Shown here in pieces: positions 1 through 8,025 of a DNA stretch of 64,000 nt; positions within the stretch are counted from its first letter, which is position 1; each line of letters opens with the position of its first letter. The DNA is from Pseudoruegeria sp. SK021 (lineage in GTDB: Bacteria > Pseudomonadota > Alphaproteobacteria > Rhodobacterales > Rhodobacteraceae): the NCBI RefSeq assembly GCF_002119405.1, contig NZ_MTBG01000011.1:1-64000 (forward strand). Direction: 5' to 3'. The notes under the pieces are model-generated. The model worked only from the letters and a program-made list of their open reading frames with translations. It made no database searches and was not told the origin of the DNA. The translations under genes and the position numbers were made by a program.

Positions 1-313
1 TGGACTCAGACGCCAGATACTGCCCCTGATCCGCCAGTTTCGGTACGATTTGGCTGGGTGGGAGGCTTGCGAATTCCATTGAATTACAGACATCCAGCAC
101 GGCGGCGCGTTCATCCGCGCTCAGCTTGTTGGCCGGTTCCGGGCGCAGCACGAGGGGGCGTTGATCGGCGCGAACCAGGCCGTCTTTCCTCCAGCGGCGC
201 AGGGTGCGATCGCTGATTTCCAGCTCGACACAGGCATTGGGGCGTCGCGCACCAGCACAGACAGCCTCATCGATCAGGGCAATGGCTGTTTGGCGATGTG
301 GGGTGCTGATCAT
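1..313 (-). CDS. IS3-type transposase OrfB, N-terminal part only
   Basis: This frame begins with ATG at 313, whose ATGA overlaps the stop codon of OrfA, and remains open to the window edge. About 104 residues are visible, starting MISTPHRQTAIALIDEAV. The visible part is an N-terminal DNA-binding-like region with a helix-turn-helix stretch (LEISDRTLRRWRKDG, about residues 32-46). The DDE integrase core expected of an OrfB would lie beyond the edge and cannot be verified. The 4-nt overlap suggests translational coupling to OrfA; the usual IS3 programmed frameshift may also occur, but I could not identify a slippery site with confidence. Whether the element is intact cannot be judged. Confidence 0.7.
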   Translation of the reverse strand, partial: MISTPHRQTAIALIDEAVCAGARRPNACVELEISDRTLRRWRKDGLVRADQRPLVLRPEPANKLSADERAAVLDVCNSMEFASLPPSQIVPKLADQGQYLASES

Positions 314-804
314 GCGTCCTCGTCGCCCCCCCAAATCGCCGCCGCCTTTTTTCTGAGAACCAGAAGCGCCGCTGTCTCGGCCAAGGCGCGATCCTTTCGG
401 GCAAGGTCGCGTTCCAGCTCCTTGATCCGTTTCTTCTCTTCCTTTGTGGCCAGACCAAGGCGCGCTGTGCTGGTGCGATCCCAATCGTTCGCCTGTTCAC
501 AAGCTGACCGCCATGCTGTGATCTGTGCCGGATAGAGCCCGCGTTTGCGGCAATATTCGGCCAGATCAGCCTCGTTCAGCGCTGCCGTTTCCAGCACCGC
601 CGCGAACTTGTCACGCGAAGACCAGCCCTCAGGACCAGTTTCTGCATCCGGCAGTAGCTGCCCCTTGCCACGCGCCGCCGTGCGCCATTTATGCAGTGTC
701 GCCTCAGATATCCCTTCTTCTTGCGACAGCTGCCGCACAGGGACGTTGTTTGGTGGCAGCATCCGCTTCAGAACGGCCGCCTTTCGTTCGGGTGAATATC
801 CCAC
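310..804 (-). CDS. IS3-type transposase OrfA (helix-turn-helix)
   Basis: A 164-residue protein that would bind the inverted repeats of the element and act with OrfB in transposition. The N-terminus (MGYSPERKAAVLKRML, then EGISEATLHKWR at about residues 29-40) is a typical transposase helix-turn-helix. A second HTH-like segment follows around residues 64-95 (AALNEADLAEYCRKRGLYPA). The C-terminal third (EEKKRIKELERDLARKDRAL) is predicted to form the coiled coil used for multimerisation in this group. It is longer than the usual 90-110-residue OrfA because of the doubled HTH region. It is intact and ends in an ATGA overlap with OrfB. The element lies beside other accessory genes. Confidence 0.8.
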   Translation of the reverse strand: MGYSPERKAAVLKRMLPPNNVPVRQLSQEEGISEATLHKWRTAARGKGQLLPDAETGPEGWSSRDKFAAVLETAALNEADLAEYCRKRGLYPAQITAWRSACEQANDWDRTSTARLGLATKEEKKRIKELERDLARKDRALAETAALLVLRKKAAAIWGGDEDA

Positions 805-884
805 GTCATCGTCCTATCTGGCCCGCCGAAAATGTAGAGGAAAAATAGAGCGGCGGACAACTACGCTGACACAGGGGGATACCG

Positions 885-912
885 TCGGACTTTGATCGGA
901 CTTTCGTCGGAC
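885..912 (+). repeat. three TCGGAC direct repeats with an 11-bp period
   Basis: TCGGAC occurs at 885-890, 896-901 and 907-912, exactly one helical turn apart, 82 bp upstream of the BrnA-like gene. The spacers of the first two units are nearly identical (TTTGA and TTTCG). The arrangement resembles operators of ribbon-helix-helix repressors, which bind short tandem half-sites on one DNA face. Assignment as the operator of the downstream gene is an inference. Confidence 0.5.
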
Positions 913-993
913 CGGGCGCACGCTGGGCTGAGACGTTGTTAACCTGTGTCGGGCTAGGGTGAGCCCAGAGATTGCCGCACCCGGAGAGCCGCC

Positions 994-1395
994 ATGCCTG
1001 CCAAGCCCGCCCGCACCCCCAGCCGTGACCGCACCGCGCCGCATTACCGCCGGGGGCCGCAAGCCGGTTGGACCAAAACCCGGCGGCTGGCCTATGAGCG
1101 GTTGCTGGCCTCGGCGAATGAGCTGTCGGCGGAGGCAGAGGCGCCGTTCCTGTTCCTGCGCGAGACGGTGCCCGAGGCGTGGGACACGCTGGAGGCGGAT
1201 GTGGACGTCTGGGAGAAGAAGACCAAGGTGACGCTGATGCTGGATGACAGCGTCGCCAAGTTCTATCGGGCGCAAGGGGCCGGGTATCAGGCCCGGATCA
1301 ACCGGATCTTGGCGACCTATGCCCAGATGAAGATCGCGGAGGTCCGCGAGGCTGAGGCGGCGTATGAGCGGTTTAAGGAGGAGGAGCGGGGGTGA
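994..1395 (+). CDS. BrnA-like antitoxin (DUF4415-type), solitary
   Basis: A 133-residue protein whose C-terminal part matches the BrnA antitoxin pattern: a beta strand with VTLMLDDSV followed by AQGAGYQARINRILATY (about residues 79-109), the ribbon-helix-helix DNA-binding fold. BrnA neutralises the RelE-like RNase BrnT and represses its own operon. Here no BrnT-like frame is found on either side: upstream is the insertion sequence end, downstream an unrelated minus-strand gene. The N-terminal 75 residues are longer than in classical BrnA and are basic (RDRTAPHYRRGPQAGWTK). The start is supported by GGAG 5 to 10 nt upstream. It may be a stand-alone regulator or an antitoxin whose toxin was lost. 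Confidence 0.65.
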   Translation: MPAKPARTPSRDRTAPHYRRGPQAGWTKTRRLAYERLLASANELSAEAEAPFLFLRETVPEAWDTLEADVDVWEKKTKVTLMLDDSVAKFYRAQGAGYQARINRILATYAQMKIAEVREAEAAYERFKEEERG

Positions 1396-1488
1396 GGGGC
1401 CGGATAAAGCGGTGCCCTATCGTGAAAGCGGGATCTGACAGGTTGCTCCCCGCCATCCCGAGTATATGCGTCGATCGACTATCTTTCC

Positions 1489-2649
1489 TCAGTGACCAAT
1501 TACTCCAAATACAAGGATCTCAACCAACCACTGAGCAACAAGCCAAATTTCGAGCAGTTGAGTTCCTGATGGAATAAGTTTCGGATCTTGATGTACAAGT
1601 TTGTTTCTGAAAAAGGATATCAATTCGAACGCGTCTTGATTTTGTCTGCTACTTGAGAGTTTAAGAAGATTTGGGCTGTGTTCGAGAGGATCTCCTTGAA
1701 GTCCATAGAACGCAGTTGCGGCACGTAACTTGTCGGAGAAGGGGATTTTCTCAAGAGACTTGTTTTTTGTCCAGCCGGCTTTTGACTCCAAAATAAAATT
1801 TACTATCGCTTCAAGAGCGGTGTGCGCAGCAATTATTGACATCTCTAACGACACACCGCGCGAAGCATTAGACGCGCGATAAAAGTTAATTGACTGGCGG
1901 AGGGCGTGTTTTGCTGCAGCATCCGTCATTGAACTGGAGAAGGCAAAAAATACTTCTGGAAGATGGTTCTGCACTTCAACGTCGAACCAGTTGGTCTGCC
2001 TTTTGTCTGAGTCGTTTTTGGTGAAACCAATTAGCTCTATAGCGGCTTCTCCATTTTCGCTTGAGGCGGTTAAATTTCCAAATCCACTATGGGATCCCTT
2101 AACAAATGTGAGAAACGTTAAAAAAGATTGCAGGTTTCCGAGCAAATTTTCGGAAACCACATTTTGGCTTGAAGATACAATACATGTCGTGCAGTCTTTG
2201 GACGTTGGTGGCGTGATCTCAAATTCGTTTGAGTGCGCGTCGCGCAAGGTGATCGGTTTTTGTAAGAACGTCGGCGCGGAGATTAGAACTGCCTTAAATC
2301 CAATCCCTGAGGTCGAGTGCGCTAGTAAAATAGGCTCTGTCCGGGCGCGCGCCTCGATGACTACTCGGTCTTTTTCAGAACTTAGTTTTCGTTTTGAAAT
2401 CATAAGCTCGACAGGACTATTTAAGGTCTCGAGACTTATGCTCGCGGTATAAATTTCGGAAAAAAAATCTTTGACCGCGTCGAGGTATGAAGCGAATTCT
2501 CCTAAATGAAAAATTACTTCCCAATTACTTCCATAAGAGACTGGAATCTCAACTGGGCCTGTGTTTAAATTTCCCATTTTTAAATTTAAAACGGGTAGAT
2601 AAAATTTTGGTAGGTCCTCGGTGGTGTCAAACTGATTAATATTTAGCAT
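1489..2649 (-). CDS. HEPN-domain protein, AT-rich, possible defence RNase
   Basis: A 386-residue protein of unrecognised exact family. The C-terminal 110 residues look like a HEPN domain: a helix with AAHTALEAIVNFIL, then SFFRNKLVHQD, which carries the catalytic RNxxxH signature (R348 to H353). HEPN proteins are often RNases in abortive infection, toxin-antitoxin and CRISPR systems; the layout of a beta-rich N-terminal region plus C-terminal HEPN recalls ApeA-like single-gene phage defence proteins, but this is inference. No membrane segments or signal peptide are seen. The gene is markedly richer in A and T than all its neighbours, and its codon use differs, pointing to horizontal acquisition. 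It stands alone between the BrnA-like gene and a core metabolic gene. The upstream 180 bp is also AT-rich and must contain its promoter, though no convincing -35/-10 pair is seen. The start codon has only a weak ribosome binding site. Confidence 0.7.
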   Translation of the reverse strand: MLNINQFDTTEDLPKFYLPVLNLKMGNLNTGPVEIPVSYGSNWEVIFHLGEFASYLDAVKDFFSEIYTASISLETLNSPVELMISKRKLSSEKDRVVIEARARTEPILLAHSTSGIGFKAVLISAPTFLQKPITLRDAHSNEFEITPPTSKDCTTCIVSSSQNVVSENLLGNLQSFLTFLTFVKGSHSGFGNLTASSENGEAAIELIGFTKNDSDKRQTNWFDVEVQNHLPEVFFAFSSSMTDAAAKHALRQSINFYRASNASRGVSLEMSIIAAHTALEAIVNFILESKAGWTKNKSLEKIPFSDKLRAATAFYGLQGDPLEHSPNLLKLSSSRQNQDAFELISFFRNKLVHQDPKLIPSGTQLLEIWLVAQWLVEILVFGVIGH

Positions 2650-2831
2650 GTGTTTTCACGCTTAATTGACGGAAATATTTAGATGCTTATGTCTTGGGAT
2701 CTTGTCTGATCAGCGTGTTTCGCTGCGCTCGTTTGCTTTAACTATTCGGAGCAAGTTATCATATTCAATAAAGGGTTTTCACTGCGAGGCCGCAAGCGAA
2801 ATCGCCCGCCGAACCGTTTTCCCGGCGCGCC

Positions 2832-4523
2832 TCACACCAAAAGCCGCCGCGCAATGACCTGCGCCTGAATCTCTGCCGCGCCTTCAAAAATGTTCAGGAT
2901 CCGGGCGTCGCACAAGATTCGGCTGATGGTGTATTCCAGCGCGAAGCCGTTGCCGCCGTGGATTTGTAGGCCGTTATCGGCAGCGGCCCAGGCGACGCGG
3001 GCGGCGAGGAGTTTGGCCATGCCGGCCTCCAGATCGCAGCGGTGGCCGTGGTCTTTCTCCCAGGCCGAGAAATAGGTGAGCTGGCGCGCGACCATGATCT
3101 CGACCGCCATCATCGCCAGTTTACCCGAGACGCGGGGGAAGGCGATCAGGGATTTGCCGAATTGTTTGCGGTCGATGGCGTATTGCATCGAGATGTCGAG
3201 GGCGGATTGCGCGACGCCGATGGCACGGGCGGCGGTCTGGATGCGGGCGGATTCAAACGTTTCCATCAGTTGTTTGAAGCCGCGGCCCGCCTCGCCGCCC
3301 AGCAGGTTGTCGCCCGTGACGGTGAAGCCATCGAAGGCCAGCTCGTATTCCTTCATGCCGCGATAGCCTAAAACCTCGATCTCGCCGCCGGTCATGCCCG
3401 GAGTGGGGAAGGGGTCGGCCTCTGTGCCGGGGGTTTTCTCGGCCAGAAACATCGACAGGCCGCGGTGGTCGGTGCTGCCCGGATCGGTGCGAGCGAGCAG
3501 GGTCATGATGTTGGCGCGGCCGGCGTGGGTGATCCAGGTCTTGTTGCCGGTGATCGCCCAGTCCGCGCCGGATTTGGTGGCGCGGGTGCGCAGGGCCCCG
3601 AGGTCGGAGCCGGTGTTGGGTTCGGTGAAGACGGCGGTGGGCAGGATCTCTCCGCTGGCGATGCGCGGCAGCCAGTGGTCTTTTTGCGCGTCGGTGCCGC
3701 CGCAGAGGATCAGCTCGGCCGCGATTTCCGAGCGGGTGCCGAGGGAGCCAACGCCGATATAACCGCGCGATAATTCTTCCGAGACCACCACCATGGAGGC
3801 TTTGCTGAGGCCGAGCCCGCCGAATTCTTCCGGGATGGTCAGGCCGAACACGCCCATGTCGGCCAGATCGGTGATGATCGACATCGGGATCAGTGCGTCC
3901 TTGAGGTGCCAGTCATGGGCGTCAGGGATGACCTTGTCGACGGCGAAACGGCGGAACTGGTCGCGGATCATTTCCAGTTCGTCGTCGAGACCGGTGGCCC
4001 CGACCGTGGTGTTGGCGGACTGGTCCTGCATCAGCGCCACGAGGCGGGTGCGGGCGGCTTGGGAATTGCCGGTGGTGGCAAGGGTTTGCACGGCGGGATC
4101 GGTGAGGGGGGCGATCTCGGTGGTGGTGAGGCCGAGGTCTGAGAGGCGAAGGATTTCGCCCTGGTTCATCGGGATGCCGCCCGCGATCTGGGCGAGGTAT
4201 TCGCCAAAGGCGATCTGGTGGATCAGCTGTTCGATCTCGGAGAACTTGCCGTCGTCGTGAAGGCGGGTCGCCCAAGCCTGCATTTGTTGCAGCGCCATGT
4301 CATAGGTGGCGAGCCACGCAAGGCCATGGGCGGCGGTTTGATGCGCCTCGATCAGGGGGGCGGAGACGCGGCCCTCGGCGGTGACCAGCGTGCGGACCCG
4401 GGCGGTGGCCACGGTCATCAGCGCGGCGACGGCGGGCAGGGCGGCGGCGGTGAGGTCCAGAAGGTCGGGCAGGATCACCGGGGCAGGGGTCGCGCCGACG
4501 CGCGGCTGTCCGTCATGGGGCAT
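2832..4523 (-). CDS. mcd: acyl-CoA dehydrogenase with N-terminal extension, probable (2S)-methylsuccinyl-CoA dehydrogenase
   Basis: A 563-residue flavoprotein. Residues about 180-563 form the acyl-CoA dehydrogenase fold: TEPNTGSDLG (about 300-309) and WITHAG are the FAD/substrate signatures, ARAIGVAQSALD and YAIDRKQFG follow, and IFEGAAEIQ near the C-terminus carries the presumed catalytic base Glu (about E547). A helical N-terminal extension of about 175 residues precedes it, as in methylsuccinyl-CoA dehydrogenase of the ethylmalonyl-CoA pathway, which oxidises methylsuccinyl-CoA to mesaconyl-CoA during C2 assimilation. Electrons would go to EtfAB, encoded at 17.6-19.2 kb. The ATG at 4523 was chosen because an AGAAGGA element precedes it; longer upstream frames run antisense into the divergent permease gene. 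The assignment to Mcd rather than another long acyl-CoA dehydrogenase rests on length and motif similarity. Confidence 0.8.
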   Translation of the reverse strand: MPHDGQPRVGATPAPVILPDLLDLTAAALPAVAALMTVATARVRTLVTAEGRVSAPLIEAHQTAAHGLAWLATYDMALQQMQAWATRLHDDGKFSEIEQLIHQIAFGEYLAQIAGGIPMNQGEILRLSDLGLTTTEIAPLTDPAVQTLATTGNSQAARTRLVALMQDQSANTTVGATGLDDELEMIRDQFRRFAVDKVIPDAHDWHLKDALIPMSIITDLADMGVFGLTIPEEFGGLGLSKASMVVVSEELSRGYIGVGSLGTRSEIAAELILCGGTDAQKDHWLPRIASGEILPTAVFTEPNTGSDLGALRTRATKSGADWAITGNKTWITHAGRANIMTLLARTDPGSTDHRGLSMFLAEKTPGTEADPFPTPGMTGGEIEVLGYRGMKEYELAFDGFTVTGDNLLGGEAGRGFKQLMETFESARIQTAARAIGVAQSALDISMQYAIDRKQFGKSLIAFPRVSGKLAMMAVEIMVARQLTYFSAWEKDHGHRCDLEAGMAKLLAARVAWAAADNGLQIHGGNGFALEYTISRILCDARILNIFEGAAEIQAQVIARRLLV

Positions 4524-4689
4524 GGCAGGGGTCCTTCTGAGGCTCACGGTCTGGATCGTCGCTTTGCAGCCGCAGCGAAACATATTTTCAAAAGACTGTC
4601 CATATTCGCATGATTGTAACTGTAATAATTTCTGCGGACCCGGGCCGGATCGGGCATTCAGAACCAAACAGTGTGGAGTGTGTGGTCGG

Positions 4690-5460
4690 ATGGATGTGTC
4701 GTTATTATCGCCTGAGGTGCTGATTGCTGCGGTGGCGGTGACGCTGGGCGCAAGTTTTGTGAAAGGCGCGATCGGCTTTGCCATGCCGATGCTGATGATT
4801 TCCGGTCTGACCTTGTTTCTGCCCGGGGAACAAGCGCTTGGCGCGCTGATCGTGCCGACATTGATCGCCAATATCTGGCAGGCATTCCGGGGCGGGGTGG
4901 GTCATGCCTTTAGTATTTTAAAGGAGTTCCGCTGGTATATCGGTATGGTGCTGGTGATGATCGGGCTGTCGGCGCAACTGGTGCGGGTGTTGCCGCAGCC
5001 GGTGCTGTTTCTGTGCCTCGGGGTGCCAATTACGTTTTTCGCGGCGGTGATGCTGATCGGCTGGATTCCGGCGATCCCGGATGCGCGGCGGCGGTTGGCC
5101 GATGTGGTGATCGGCGGCATTGCCGGGTTTTCGGGCGGCGTGTCTGGGGTTTGGGGGCCGCCGACGGTGGCCTATCTGGCCGCGATCGGTGCGGACAAGG
5201 AGCGTGCGCTTCGGGTGCAGGGCGTGGTCTATCTGGGCGGGGCCATCGTGCTGCTGTTTGCGCATCTGCGGTCCGGGGTGCTGAACGGTGCGACCCTGCC
5301 GCTGTCCTTCGCGATGGTGCCGCCGATGGTGATCGGCATGATGATTGGGCAATTGGTGCAAGACCGGCTGGATCAGGCGCGGTTCCGCAAGGTGATGCTG
5401 TGTGCGTTGCTGGTGGTCGGCGCCAATCTGGTGCGGCGGGGGATTGTTGGCTTCGGCTGA
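4690..5460 (+). CDS. TSUP-family (TauE/SafE-like) membrane permease
   Basis: A 256-residue integral membrane protein with about eight hydrophobic segments. The N-terminal VTLGASFVKGAIGFAMPM and the internal IGGIAGFSGGVSGVWGPPT are the two related half-repeats characteristic of the TauE/SafE (TSUP) transporters, which export or import small organic or sulfur-containing anions. The substrate cannot be deduced. The ATG at 4690 begins a short N-terminus before the first membrane helix; upstream in-frame codons overlap the promoter region of the divergent dehydrogenase gene and were rejected. The 166-bp gap to that gene probably holds both promoters. The gene is followed by a stem-loop at 5503-5522. 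Confidence 0.85.
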   Translation: MDVSLLSPEVLIAAVAVTLGASFVKGAIGFAMPMLMISGLTLFLPGEQALGALIVPTLIANIWQAFRGGVGHAFSILKEFRWYIGMVLVMIGLSAQLVRVLPQPVLFLCLGVPITFFAAVMLIGWIPAIPDARRRLADVVIGGIAGFSGGVSGVWGPPTVAYLAAIGADKERALRVQGVVYLGGAIVLLFAHLRSGVLNGATLPLSFAMVPPMVIGMMIGQLVQDRLDQARFRKVMLCALLVVGANLVRRGIVGFG

Positions 5461-5502
5461 CGGCACGCGTGAGGCAGGGGTGCTGGGCCGGGACGGAACC
5501 CG

Positions 5503-5522
5503 TTGCGCCATACGTGGCGCAA
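5503..5522. terminator. stem-loop between convergent genes
   Basis: TTGCGCCA, loop TACG, TGGCGCAA form a perfect 8-bp stem between the permease and the GNAT gene that converge here. There is no T run, so it is at best a weak bidirectional terminator. Confidence 0.35.
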
Positions 5523-5577
5523 GGGCCGATCGGCGACGCCCGCGGGTACTGACTCGCGGACGCCGCCATAGCCGCTG

Positions 5578-6126
5578 CTAGCGATACAGGCCCACGCCGT
5601 GTGTCCAATGCACATCGCGGTAGACAAAGGACCCGGTCATGTCGGGTGTGTAGGCCGACAGAGGTTTCATCTGAAACGCCATGTCGGGCATCCGCAACGA
5701 TGGGCGGCGGATGTTCAGAGTGACTGCCGGTTTGAACCCGCGCGGGCCATAATACTTGTTGTTGCCTTCAAGGAAGACGATGGGCACCGCCAACTTGTCG
5801 GCGTCCCGTAAGGCCGCGTCGATGAGGTCGGTTCCAATCCCCTGACCTTGCGCGTCGGGATGAACCCCCAAGGGCGACAGGACCATGACATCGATCATCC
5901 GATCCCAAGCGTCGAGCCATGCATGCGTCAGCATCACATGGCCTTTCGGCGTGTCCGAATCGTCGACCGCCACCAGCGAGATGACCGGAAAGGGCGCGTC
6001 TAGGGTTCTGAGGTCGCAGACGAGGGCCGAGATGGCCGGATTGTGATCGAATGCGGCATCGTGAAGGGCGTGAACCGCCGCGAAATCGCCACTTTGTTCG
6101 ACGCGGATGGTGGAAGGAATTTGCAT
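5578..6126 (-). CDS. GNAT-family N-acetyltransferase
   Basis: A 182-residue acetyltransferase of the GCN5-related family. The acetyl-CoA binding motif A is visible as LGVHPDAQGQGIGTDLIDAA (about residues 85-104), a good match to the V-x-P-x-x-Q-x-x-G-x-G/A signature. The following YYGPRGFKPA is the conserved C-terminal strand/helix of the fold. The substrate is unknown; similar proteins are annotated only as putative acetyltransferases. The start at 6126 begins MQIPSTIRVEQ; an earlier in-frame ATG would add 23 residues without similarity and without a ribosome binding site. The gene is monocistronic. Confidence 0.85.
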   Translation of the reverse strand: MQIPSTIRVEQSGDFAAVHALHDAAFDHNPAISALVCDLRTLDAPFPVISLVAVDDSDTPKGHVMLTHAWLDAWDRMIDVMVLSPLGVHPDAQGQGIGTDLIDAALRDADKLAVPIVFLEGNNKYYGPRGFKPAVTLNIRRPSLRMPDMAFQMKPLSAYTPDMTGSFVYRDVHWTHGVGLYR

Positions 6127-6374
6127 CAGTGAGCTTTCTTTAGATCGAAAGATTGCATGACCCGCACCGAAGCCGGTGGGGGCGCGATGACCCAATCCCG
6201 TTGAGAGGGTCAGGCGATGGCGGCAATCTTTTGCATCTAGGCTCCGGACTTGAGCTGAACTGATGTCTGAGGCTACGAGCCGGGCTGCGCGTTTTCAAGC
6301 TGAGAAATTCGCCGCGTTGCTGAAGGGCCTTGCTGCGACGGTGGTGACCCGCGCAGCGGAGTGTCCCAAACGCA
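6127..6374. other. intergenic region between GNAT gene and pckA, no gene seen
   Basis: This stretch between the GNAT start and the pckA terminator should carry the GNAT promoter. A plus-strand frame beginning at 6263 continues antisense into pckA and has no supporting features, so I do not call it. Confidence 0.4.
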
Positions 6375-6403
6375 AACGCCCCGACCGCACGGGCCGGGGC
6401 GTT
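6375..6403 (-). terminator. terminator hairpin of pckA
   Basis: AACGCCCCG and CGGGGCGTT form a perfect 9-bp stem about 23 bp beyond the pckA stop codon. On the minus strand it is followed only by short T tracts (GCGTTTGCGTTTGG), so termination may be modest. Confidence 0.65.
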
Positions 6404-6426
6404 GCTGGTGGCGCTGGCCGTCACGG

Positions 6427-8025
6427 TTACCCGATGGCGGCGGCTTTGACGTCTTCGTCGATATACGCGAGGTATTGGTCGAAGTTCTCGGCGAACATTT
6501 CGACCAGTTTCTGGGCCTGGGCGTCATAGGCCTTTTTGTCGGTCCAGGTGGAGCGTGGATCGAGCAGGCCGCTGTCGACCCCGGCCACCGTCACGGGCAC
6601 GTCGAAGCCGAAGTTGGGGTCCTTGCGGAAGGTCGCCTCGTGCAGCGAGCCGTCGAGGGCGGCGGTCAGCAGGGCCCGGGTTGCCTTGATCGGCATGCGC
6701 GATCCGGTGCCAAAGGCGCCGCCGGTCCAGCCGGTGTTGACCAGCCAGCAGGTTGCGCCGTGCTTGGCGATCTTTTCGCGCAGCAGGTTGCCATAGACCT
6801 CGGGGCGGCGGGGCATGAACGGCGCGCCGAAGCAGGTCGAGAACACCGGCGACGGTTCGGTGACGCCGCGCTCGGTCCCGGCCATGCGCGAGGTGAAGCC
6901 GGACAAGAAGTGGTACATGGCCTGCGCCGGGGTCAGGCGGCTGATCGGCGGCAGAACCCCGAACGCATCGCAGGTCAGCATGATGATGTTCTTGGGGTGG
7001 CCGCCAAGCGCCGTGTCCGAGGCGTTGGAGATGTAGTCGAGGGGATAGGCGCAACGCATGTTCGGCGTCAGGCTGTCATCCTCGAAATCCAGATCCATGG
7101 TGTAGGGATCGTAGACCATGTTCTCAATCACGGTGCCGAAGCGTTGGGTTGTGGCATAAATTTCCGGCTCGGCCTTGGGGCTGAGCGAGATGGTCTTGGC
7201 ATAGCAGCCGCCTTCGAAGTTGAAGGTGCCGCGATCCGACCAGCCGTGTTCGTCATCGCCAATCAGGGTACGGTCAGGATCGGCCGAGAGCGTGGTCTTG
7301 CCGGTGCCCGAAAGGCCGAAGAAGATCGCGGTGTCGACCGGGTTGCCGGGGGCGTGGTTGGCCGAGCAGTGCATCGGCATGACGCCCTTGTCGGGCAGCA
7401 AGTAGTTCAGCAGGGTGAAGACCGACTTCTTGTTCTCACCCGCATATTCAGTGCCGCCGATCAGGATCAGCTTTTCGTCGAAATTCATCGCAATCACGGT
7501 GTCGCTTTTGCAGTCGTGACGGGCCGGGTCGGCCTTGAAGCCGGGGCAGTTGATGATGGTGAAATCCGGGTGGAATTCGGCCAGTTCGGCGATCTCGGGG
7601 CGGCGCAGCAGGTGGCGGCAGAACAGGCTGTGCCATGCCAGTTCGGTGACGATGCGCACGTCAAGGCGCAGGGTCGGATCGGCACCGGCATAGAGGTCCT
7701 GCACAAACAGGTCGCGGCCTTGCATGTAGTCCAGCATGTCGGTGTGCAGGGCGGCGAAGCCCTCGGGCGACATTTCGGCGTTGTTGTCCCACCAGATGGT
7801 GTCGGCGGTGGTGGCCGTCTTGACCACGTGTTTGTCCTTGGGCGAGCGACCGGTGTATTTGCCGGTGGAGACGAGGAAAGTGCCGCCTTGGCCCAGCTTG
7901 CCCTCGCCGCGGATCAGCGCCCGTTCGATCAGTGCCGGTTCCAGAAGATTATAATAGACCGTGCCGAGCCCCGTCATGCCCTGTTCCTTCAGATCGAAGG
8001 ATGGAATCACCTGATCATTGCCCAT
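6427..8025 (-). CDS. pckA: phosphoenolpyruvate carboxykinase (ATP)
   Basis: A 532-residue enzyme, full length for the ATP-dependent family. It converts oxaloacetate and ATP to phosphoenolpyruvate, CO2 and ADP, the first committed step of gluconeogenesis. The P-loop GLSGTGKTT is at residues 237-245, followed by the metal- and nucleotide-binding motif DDEHGW (257-262). The oxaloacetate-binding region includes the [11 protein letters not shown] segment (55-65). It is divergent from a ChvI-type response regulator gene across a 308-bp intergenic region. That neighbourhood, with a PTS operon beyond, is typical of Rhodobacterales and other alphaproteobacteria, where ChvI is reported to influence pckA. 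The start at 8025 is preceded on the minus strand by GGGAGCACGCAA, an acceptable ribosome binding site. Confidence 0.95.
   Translation of the reverse strand: MGNDQVIPSFDLKEQGMTGLGTVYYNLLEPALIERALIRGEGKLGQGGTFLVSTGKYTGRSPKDKHVVKTATTADTIWWDNNAEMSPEGFAALHTDMLDYMQGRDLFVQDLYAGADPTLRLDVRIVTELAWHSLFCRHLLRRPEIAELAEFHPDFTIINCPGFKADPARHDCKSDTVIAMNFDEKLILIGGTEYAGENKKSVFTLLNYLLPDKGVMPMHCSANHAPGNPVDTAIFFGLSGTGKTTLSADPDRTLIGDDEHGWSDRGTFNFEGGCYAKTISLSPKAEPEIYATTQRFGTVIENMVYDPYTMDLDFEDDSLTPNMRCAYPLDYISNASDTALGGHPKNIIMLTCDAFGVLPPISRLTPAQAMYHFLSGFTSRMAGTERGVTEPSPVFSTCFGAPFMPRRPEVYGNLLREKIAKHGATCWLVNTGWTGGAFGTGSRMPIKATRALLTAALDGSLHEATFRKDPNFGFDVPVTVAGVDSGLLDPRSTWTDKKAYDAQAQKLVEMFAENFDQYLAYIDEDVKAAAIG

Larger units (their letters stand above)
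1..873 (-). mobile_element. IS3-type insertion sequence, truncated by the window's left edge
   Basis: Two overlapping minus-strand reading frames have the layout of an IS3-group element: a small helix-turn-helix OrfA followed by an OrfB that runs off the edge. The transposase-proximal end should lie just beyond the OrfA start. A TG...CA type terminus can be read on the minus strand starting near 873 (TGTGTCAGCGTAGTTGTCC), but the matching inverted repeat lies outside the window, so this boundary is an inference. No target-site duplication can be checked. Confidence 0.65.

Noticed and set aside
1392-1577. Small plus-strand frame after the BrnA-like gene as a possible partner toxin
   Set aside because: No BrnT motifs, and it overlaps the HEPN coding sequence antisense.
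2666-2857. Plus-strand 63-codon frame between the HEPN gene and mcd
   Set aside because: No similarity, no ribosome binding site, and overlaps the mcd 3' end.
4524-4871. N-terminal extension of the acyl-CoA dehydrogenase frame
   Set aside because: It overlaps the divergent permease gene, and a good ribosome binding site exists at the internal ATG 4523.
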